Assembly: GCA_002435955.1 (NCBI GenBank)
Contig: DIWZ01000040.1
Location: forward strand, 1-26,292
DNA from: Pelobacter sp. UBA6093
GTDB taxonomy: Bacteria; Desulfobacterota; Desulfuromonadia; Desulfuromonadales; Syntrophotaleaceae
Length of the DNA: 26,292 nucleotides
Direction: 5' to 3'
Positions 20,864-26,292 of this stretch are shown in pieces. The notes below the pieces were generated by a model. That model did not search any database, had not been told where the DNA came from, and saw nothing but the letters and a program-made list of their open reading frames with translations. The number at the start of each line of letters is the position of its first letter. The stretch's first letter is position 1. The position numbers were made by a program, and so were the translations under genes.

Positions 20864-23578
20864 TCAATGCTGCTTGTGGCGCAGGTACAGTTTTTTCGAT
20901 TCCGTAATCAGAACAATCACCAGGGCGCCAGCGACGCAGACACCCAGTTCCTCCAGCCGTAACGGCGTGGTGCGAAACACGCTGTTAAAAAACGGGACAT
21001 AGATAAGGACCAACTGCAGGCCCAGGGTGACGCCAATGGCCATGAAAAGCACCGGATTGCCGAACCAGGATTGCGAAAACAGCGACTCGGTTTGTTTGCG
21101 CACGCACAGCGCATAGGCCATCTGGCAGAACGTCAGCATGGTGAAGACCATGGTCTGCCAGGCCTCCAACCCTTTTCCGCCGTCCCAGAACCAGTACCCG
21201 GTCCCCACCGAGATGAGGCCGATGATCAGGCCCATGACGAGTATCTGCCAGCCCAGTCCGCGCGCGAAAATGCCTTCCCGCGGATCGTACGGCGGCCGCT
21301 TCATCACATCGCGCTCGGCTTCTTCGAACCCCAAGGCAACGGCCGGCACGCCATCGGTCACTAGATTGATCCATAAAATTTGAATCGGCAGCAGCGGCAG
21401 CGGCATGCCCATCAGCGGGCCAATGAGCATGACAACGATTTCACCTGCATTGCCGGTGAGGATGTATCGGACGAATTTGCGGATATTATCGTAAATGCGG
21501 CGGCCTTCTTTGACGGCGGCGACGATGGTGGCGAAATTGTCATCCAGCAGGATCATATCGGAGGATTCCTTGCTGACGTCGGTTCCCGTAATTCCCATGG
21601 CCACGCCAATGTCGGCTGATTTCAGCGCTGGTGCATCGTTGACGCCGTCGCCGGTCATGGAGACGATCTCATGTTGCGCTTGCAGCGCGTCGATGATGAT
21701 CATCTTATGTTTGGGCGAGACGCGCGCGAAGACGGAAACCTCCTTGATTCGGGCGCTGAGCGATTCCACGGTCATCATGTCCAGATCCTGTCCGGTCAGA
21801 ACCGTATCGGAGGTGGTCAGTCCCAAATCCTTGGCGATGGCGAGAGCCGTCAGGGGATGATCTCCGGTGATCATGATCGGGCGAATTCCGGCCTGCTTGC
21901 ACAGCCGAACGGACTCAATCGCTTCGGGACGCACCGGATCGAGCAGGCAGGCCACACCCAGAAAGACCAGGTCCTGCTCGTAGCGCTCCGGTTGATCCAG
22001 CGCATCGGCATCCATCAAACGATAGGCCATTCCAAGCACCCGAACGCCGCCTTTCGCCAGCGCGGTGTTTTCGGCTGAAATTTCCTCTTTTCGCTTTTCG
22101 CTGAGCGGTTGAACAGCGCCGTTTATCAGAACCCGGTTGCACACCTCGATCAAGCCGTCGGCGGCTCCCTTGGTCAACACCAGGTGATCGGCTTGTCCCT
22201 GGTGTCCGGCGGCGGCAAGAACAGGGTGTAATGTTGTCCTCTGGGAAGACGGCGAAAGGGCATGAACGGTGGACATGCGTTTGCGCTCGGAATCAAAAGG
22301 CAGTTCGCGAACACGCGGCAGCAAGGCTTGCAGATCGCGTTGCACCAATCCCGCCTGTTGAGCTGCAAGCACCAGCGCGCCTTCGGTGGGATCGCCGAGA
22401 ATACCGTTGCGCGCATTTTCGTCGATGACGGCGTCGCTACACAGCGTCCCGGCAAGCAGCAGCAGTCCGAGATCGTCATCACCGCCTTGCACGGCCACCG
22501 CTTCATCAAGGGAATAGCGGCGCTCTGGCAGCACCACGTCCGATACGGTCATTCTATTCTGCGTCAGCGTGCCGGTTTTGTCGGAACAAATCACCGTCAC
22601 GCCGCCCAGGGTTTCCACGGCCGGAAGTTGCCGGATGAGCGCATTTTTCTTCAACATCTGCTGCGCGCCCAGGGCCAGGGCGATGGTGACGACAGCCGGC
22701 AGACCTTCGGGGATGGCCGCTACCGCCATGCTGATGGCTGTCATGAACATCTCTTTCAAGCCAGCGCCCTGCAGATAAATGATGCCGGCAACGATGACGA
22801 TCAACACCCCCGCGGCCATGGCCAATGATCTGCCGAGCTTCGCCAACCGTCGCTGCAGCGGGGTTTGTTCATCCTCCACGTCCTGGAGCATGGTGGCGAT
22901 TTTACCCAATTCGGTCTGCATGCCGGTGGCGGTGGTTACGGCCTCGCCGCGCCCGTAGGTCACCACCGTGCCCCGGTAAATCATGTTCCTGCGGTCGGCC
23001 AAGGCAAGATCGCCGTTCGGCAGCTCCTGGGTATCTTTCTCCACCGATTCGGATTCGCCGGTCAGGGCCGCTTCCTGGACTTTGAGATTCGCGGCCACGA
23101 TCAGCCGGGCATCGGCCGCCACAATATTCCCGGCTTCGATCAGCAGGATGTCTCCCGGCACCAGGTCCTTGGCCGAAATCTGCTGTTCCGCGCCGTCGCG
23201 CCGCACCCGCACGTTGGGCACCGTCATTTTCTTGAGGGCCGCCATGGCGTTTTCGGCCTTGAATTCCTGCCAAAACCCCAGCATCGTATTGAGCACCACA
23301 ATGACGAAAATCACGATGGCATCGATATATTCCTGCAGCGCCGCCGAAATGACCACGGCTGCCAGCAGTATCAGGATCATGACTTCTTTCACCTGGGCGA
23401 GCAGAATCCGCCATGGACTTTTCCTTCCCTTCTCGATCAATTCGTTGGGGCCGTATTGGTCATGGCGGCGGCGCGCTTCTTCAGAAGCAAGGCCCATATC
23501 AGACGTTTGCAGTTTCTGTACGACCGCGGTTTGACCGAGCTGGTGCCAGTTGGCCGGTATATATTTATTTTCATTCAT
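20864..23578 (-). CDS. SERCA/PMCA-like Ca2+-transporting P-type ATPase
   Basis: The 904-residue type II P-type ATPase is full length. The actuator loop is LTGES (172-176), the phosphorylation site DKTGT (D333), the nucleotide-binding KGAADG (470-475) and the hinge TGDGVNDAP (642-650). Ion-site residues equal the calcium pumps: PEGLP in M4 (E291), N710 and E713 in M5 (GNAGE), and N738, T741 and D742 in M6 (WINLVTDG). In M8 a glutamine (Q819) stands where I would place Glu908 of SERCA, so one rather than two Ca2+ per cycle is possible. The family exports Ca2+ from the cytosol across the inner membrane. The start has AGGA upstream. It is monocistronic, 230 bp from the toxin-antitoxin operon. Confidence 0.9.
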   Translation of the reverse strand: MNENKYIPANWHQLGQTAVVQKLQTSDMGLASEEARRRHDQYGPNELIEKGRKSPWRILLAQVKEVMILILLAAVVISAALQEYIDAIVIFVIVVLNTMLGFWQEFKAENAMAALKKMTVPNVRVRRDGAEQQISAKDLVPGDILLIEAGNIVAADARLIVAANLKVQEAALTGESESVEKDTQELPNGDLALADRRNMIYRGTVVTYGRGEAVTTATGMQTELGKIATMLQDVEDEQTPLQRRLAKLGRSLAMAAGVLIVIVAGIIYLQGAGLKEMFMTAISMAVAAIPEGLPAVVTIALALGAQQMLKKNALIRQLPAVETLGGVTVICSDKTGTLTQNRMTVSDVVLPERRYSLDEAVAVQGGDDDLGLLLLAGTLCSDAVIDENARNGILGDPTEGALVLAAQQAGLVQRDLQALLPRVRELPFDSERKRMSTVHALSPSSQRTTLHPVLAAAGHQGQADHLVLTKGAADGLIEVCNRVLINGAVQPLSEKRKEEISAENTALAKGGVRVLGMAYRLMDADALDQPERYEQDLVFLGVACLLDPVRPEAIESVRLCKQAGIRPIMITGDHPLTALAIAKDLGLTTSDTVLTGQDLDMMTVESLSARIKEVSVFARVSPKHKMIIIDALQAQHEIVSMTGDGVNDAPALKSADIGVAMGITGTDVSKESSDMILLDDNFATIVAAVKEGRRIYDNIRKFVRYILTGNAGEIVVMLIGPLMGMPLPLLPIQILWINLVTDGVPAVALGFEEAERDVMKRPPYDPREGIFARGLGWQILVMGLIIGLISVGTGYWFWDGGKGLEAWQTMVFTMLTFCQMAYALCVRKQTESLFSQSWFGNPVLFMAIGVTLGLQLVLIYVPFFNSVFRTTPLRLEELGVCVAGALVIVLITESKKLYLRHKQH

Positions 23579-24156
23579 GGTTTTTTCCTGGAGGGTGCGT
23601 CGACCTGGCGTAAAACAGTCTACACCTTCGACTTTCCCCGTAACCTATTGATATAAGATGAGAAATAATGCTCGCCGACATCCGGCGGCGGTTCATGTCA
23701 AAGGAAGCGATTTTCTCCCCCGATTTCCCGGCACCGGGCGAGGGTGACGGGTTTGCAGCCGATTTTCGGATGCCGGTCCGGTTCCCGACCCGGCATCGAA
23801 TTGGTCGTCCTCAAGCCCCAACCCTGGACTGGATAAGAATTCTCTCAACAGCAGGGTCAACTCGCCATGCATTCCCTCGGTCAGCCCTCAGGGCCATGGT
23901 AAAAGAGTCTCTGCCCAATGAGGCAGGTGATCGTCCTGCCAACTGTCTTCACTCACGAAATGTACAGACTGAACGGAAGAAACCACAGCGCCAGATGGCG
24001 CCAATGGCGCGGTATTTCGCAGGAGGGTTCGCTGACACATCCCGGAAGAATCCGGTTCTTTCTAATATTGAATTCAGCGGGTTCGACTCGCAGCACAAGG
24101 GAAGCCTATTCCCAGCGTCGTTAGCTTATGACGATGCACTTGGCTGCGCAGCATTT
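23579..24156. other. 578-bp intergenic region without a convincing gene
   Basis: It separates the Ca2+-ATPase start from the kup stop. A plus-strand frame (23668-24204, 178 codons) runs into the 3' end of kup and has neither a ribosome-binding site nor recognisable similarity. A 59-codon minus-strand frame (23693-23872) with GAGGG before its ATG is also unrecognised. The palindrome GCTGCGCAGC (24143-24152) just after kup lacks a T-tract. The promoter of the Ca2+-ATPase should lie near 23600-23680, but I found no clear pair of boxes. Confidence 0.4.
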
Positions 24157-26055
24157 TTATATCTCCACCTGAACCCCCAGTTCGACAACGCGGTTTGGCG
24201 GTAGACCGAAAAATGCTGTAGCATTGCGGGCATTGCGCGACATGAAAATGAACAGGTGTTCCCGCCAGCGGGCCATGCCCGGCTTTCTGGTTGAAATCAA
24301 CGTCTCGTGGCCAAGAAAAAATGTCGTCTGAGACATGTCAAAAGTCCAGTCATCCAGGGTGACCCCGGCCAACGCGACAGGGATGTTCGGTTCTTCCATG
24401 AATCCGTAATGTACGCCCAGGCGGTAAATCCCCTTGCTGAGGGTTTCGATGGTGACCCGGTCCCGGCGGGAGACATGGGGACGTTCCTCGGTGAACACGC
24501 TGAGAATAATCAGCCGTTCATGCAATACTTTATTGTGCTTGAGGTTGTGCAGCAAGGCCGAAGGGGTCCCCTCCGGATTGCCATTCATGAAAACCGAAGT
24601 TCCTGGAACCTGACTCGGAGCGAACCTGTTCATATCCTCTATAAAAGAGGTCACCGGCACAGAGGTGACCCGAAGTTGCTGCATCAGGATCTCACGGCCC
24701 CGTTTCCAAGTGGCCATGCCGGTGAAGACCAGAGCCGCAACCAGCAGCGGGAACCAGCCCCCGTGTGTGATCTTGAGAATGTTCGCGCCGAAAAAAGCCA
24801 AATCGAAAAGCAGAAAGCCGCCACAGAGGAGTCCCGCTAGCGGGAGCGGCCAATTCCAGCGATGAACGGCAACGAAGTAAAAGAGCACGGTGGTAACGAC
24901 CATGGTTGTCGTCACCGCCACGCCGTAAGCCGCAGCCAAATGTCCGGAAGAACCGAACCCGACAACGAGACAGATACAGGCAACCATCAACCCCCAGTTG
25001 ACAGCAGGCAGATAGATCTGGCCGATCTCACGCGAAGACGTATGTTGAATCTCCAATCGGGGACTGTAACCGAGCTGAATTGCCTGCATGGTCAGGGAAA
25101 ACGCTCCCGAGATCACCGCCTGAGAAGCGATGATTGTTGCCACCGTGGCCATGACGACCAGAGGATAGAGTGCCCAGGCCGGAGCCATATGATAGAAAGG
25201 GTTGACGACGGTCTCTGGATGAGCAAGCAGCAGGGCCCCCTGGCCAAAATAATTAAGCAGCAACGCAGGAAGAACCACCCCAAACCATGCTAATCTGATC
25301 GGACGCGGTCCGAAGTGCCCCATGTCGGCATACAGCGCTTCGCCTCCGGTCACCACCAGAAAGACCGCGCCCAGCACCAGGAACCCGCTCCAGCCGTTGT
25401 GCAGAAAAAACTCAAGACCGTACCATGGATTTGCCGCTGCCAGAACCGCCGGTTGCTGGATGATCTGGCCGATACCAAGAACGGCAAGGACCAGGAACCA
25501 GACCATGGTCACTGGACCGAACACGGCACCGATACCGGCCGTGCCGTGATGCTGAAACCAGAATAGTCCGATGAGGATACCGATGGTGAGGGGGATGATG
25601 TATGGGTCGAAGAATGGCGTCGCGATCGACAACCCCTCCACCGCGCTCAAAACGGAGATGGCTGGCGTGATCATGCCGTCGCCGTAGAGCAGGGCCGCGC
25701 CGAACAGCCCCATGATGATCAACAGCCAGCGCCCCCCGCTGGCCGAGGCGCGCACCGGCGTCACCAGGGCAGTGAGAGCGAGGATGCCGCCTTCGCCGTT
25801 ATTATCGGCATGAAGGATAAAAACCAGATACTTCACAGATATGACAAGAATAAGGGACCAGAGGATCAGGGAAAGTACCCCAAGGATATTCGGCAAGGTC
25901 ACCGCCAGGGCACCAGGTTCACCAAAACATTCCCGGATAGCGTAAAGCGGGCTGGTGCCGATGTCTCCGTAGACCACCCCGACTGCGGTCAGGGACAGAC
26001 TCAGCAGATAACGGCCTTTAGGTGCCTCTGAAGCAGATTCTGTAGAGGTTCGCAT
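24157..26055 (-). CDS. kup: Kup-type potassium uptake protein
   Basis: The 632-residue K+ (proton-coupled) transporter belongs to the Kup/HAK/KT family; E. coli Kup has 622. The signature GVVYGDIGTSPLYAIRE lies at 26-42, with ADNNGEGGILAL following and about 12 membrane segments to residue 450. A soluble C-terminal domain contains SVFMNGNPEGTPSALLHNLK and HYGFMEEPNIP. The start ATG has GAAGGAAAGGA upstream. The inner-membrane location and low-affinity K+ uptake role follow from the family. No ydaO/c-di-AMP riboswitch is seen in the short leader. An insertion-sequence end lies 118 bp upstream in divergent orientation. Confidence 0.93.
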   Translation of the reverse strand: MRTSTESASEAPKGRYLLSLSLTAVGVVYGDIGTSPLYAIRECFGEPGALAVTLPNILGVLSLILWSLILVISVKYLVFILHADNNGEGGILALTALVTPVRASASGGRWLLIIMGLFGAALLYGDGMITPAISVLSAVEGLSIATPFFDPYIIPLTIGILIGLFWFQHHGTAGIGAVFGPVTMVWFLVLAVLGIGQIIQQPAVLAAANPWYGLEFFLHNGWSGFLVLGAVFLVVTGGEALYADMGHFGPRPIRLAWFGVVLPALLLNYFGQGALLLAHPETVVNPFYHMAPAWALYPLVVMATVATIIASQAVISGAFSLTMQAIQLGYSPRLEIQHTSSREIGQIYLPAVNWGLMVACICLVVGFGSSGHLAAAYGVAVTTTMVVTTVLFYFVAVHRWNWPLPLAGLLCGGFLLFDLAFFGANILKITHGGWFPLLVAALVFTGMATWKRGREILMQQLRVTSVPVTSFIEDMNRFAPSQVPGTSVFMNGNPEGTPSALLHNLKHNKVLHERLIILSVFTEERPHVSRRDRVTIETLSKGIYRLGVHYGFMEEPNIPVALAGVTLDDWTFDMSQTTFFLGHETLISTRKPGMARWREHLFIFMSRNARNATAFFGLPPNRVVELGVQVEI

Positions 26056-26172
26056 TTTTTCCTTTCCTTCTCTTTACTCGTCTGAAACTTTCGCACTTTT
26101 TACGGATCAGACAACGATTCTATATGAATCAGTACGTCGATAACTTCAAGATATTTTGGCATGAAGGCCGCC

Positions 26173-26292
26173 AGGAATCTGTCGAACTATACGGGTCGAA
26201 GCGAAAATTTAGATATTTGAGAACAGATTTTAGCTCGTTTGAAGGTTCATAGCCGTAGCTATGGGCCGAAAAGGAGCTGAAATATGGGCCAA
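26173..26292 (+). mobile_element. Left end of an insertion sequence (partial)
   Basis: The sequence at 26173-26200 matches the ttcA-side repeat (15642-15669) at 25 of 28 positions, so it is a repeated terminal element. Inside follow an AT-rich leader, a perfect hairpin CATAGC-CGTA-GCTATG (26248-26263) and then AAGGAG (26271-26276) placed 7 nt before an ATG at 26284. This is the layout of an IS: terminal repeat, short leader, transposase gene. The IS family is not identifiable because the gene is cut by the window edge. Confidence 0.6.
26284..26292 (+). CDS. Start of a probable transposase gene (3 codons, cut by window)
   Basis: Only Met-Gly-Gln is visible. The call rests on the AAGGAG ribosome-binding site with 7-nt spacing and on the location about 110 bp inside a repeated IS-like end. 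The product itself cannot be identified from three codons. Confidence 0.4.

Noticed and set aside
23668..24204. 178-codon plus-strand open frame after the Ca2+-ATPase promoter region
   Set aside because: No ribosome-binding site, no recognisable motif, arginine/proline-rich chance composition, and it runs into the end of kup on the other strand.
26056..26172. c-di-AMP (ydaO) riboswitch upstream of kup
   Set aside because: The leader is only about 115 nt to the IS end and lacks the conserved ydaO core sequences.
1..26292. CRISPR array
   Set aside because: No regularly spaced direct repeats were seen anywhere; the repeats present are inverted or paired.

Overview
The window reads as chromosome from a Gram-negative anaerobe, most likely a Desulfuromonadales-type deltaproteobacterium (Pelobacter/Syntrophotalea/Geobacter relatives). 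This placement is inferred from gene content and GC-rich coding, not from a marker gene. Support comes from a sulfide dehydrogenase/NfnA-type flavoprotein, a molybdate/tungstate uptake cluster, a PreP-like M16 protease, an ABC-sensor/PAS/GGDEF/EAL protein and TtcA. Almost every gene has a clear Shine-Dalgarno, and those were used to choose starts.

Bases 1-3970 (plus strand): a Ycf46-like AAA+ ATPase and a class I/II aminotransferase form a tight pair. A lone NAD/FAD/2Fe-2S oxidoreductase subunit (SudB/NfnA type) follows, without its usual partner gene.

Bases 4028-15627 (all minus strand): in transcription order these are ttcA (tRNA 2-thiolation), a stand-alone PP2C/SpoIIE-type phosphatase, a PreP-like metalloprotease, an excisionase-HTH/periplasmic-binding-domain regulator, the tungstate-binding protein TupA, a MOT1-type molybdate transporter, a 65-residue cysteine-rich protein and a membrane c-di-GMP signalling protein. 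The regulator, tupA and the MOT1 gene look like a molybdate/tungstate module. tupA has its own promoter, an overlapping ModE-like dyad and its own strong terminator, and no tupB/tupC is present in the window.

Bases 15628-20750: an accessory region of gene debris and mobile-element traces. It holds a 20-bp inverted-repeat pair abutting the ttcA ribosome-binding site and a copper nitrite reductase (nirK) N-terminal relic with an in-frame stop. Next come a serine-recombinase C-terminal relic, a small membrane-protein gene broken by a 4-nt duplication, a release-factor-like (baeRF) protein, and a PRC-barrel fragment fused to the start of that same small gene. A tRNA/tmRNA-3'-end-like sequence with a terminator (possible att site), an AlpA-like regulator, an SDR oxidoreductase and a DUF1778/GNAT toxin-antitoxin pair with two tandem operator-like repeats complete it.

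Bases 20864-26055 (minus strand): two ion transporters, a SERCA-like Ca2+ P-type ATPase and a Kup potassium transporter, separated by 578 bases without a convincing gene.

Bases 26173-26292: the left end of what looks like an insertion sequence. Its terminal repeat matches the repeat beside ttcA at 25 of 28 positions, and a probable transposase start codon with a good ribosome-binding site lies 9 bases from the window edge.
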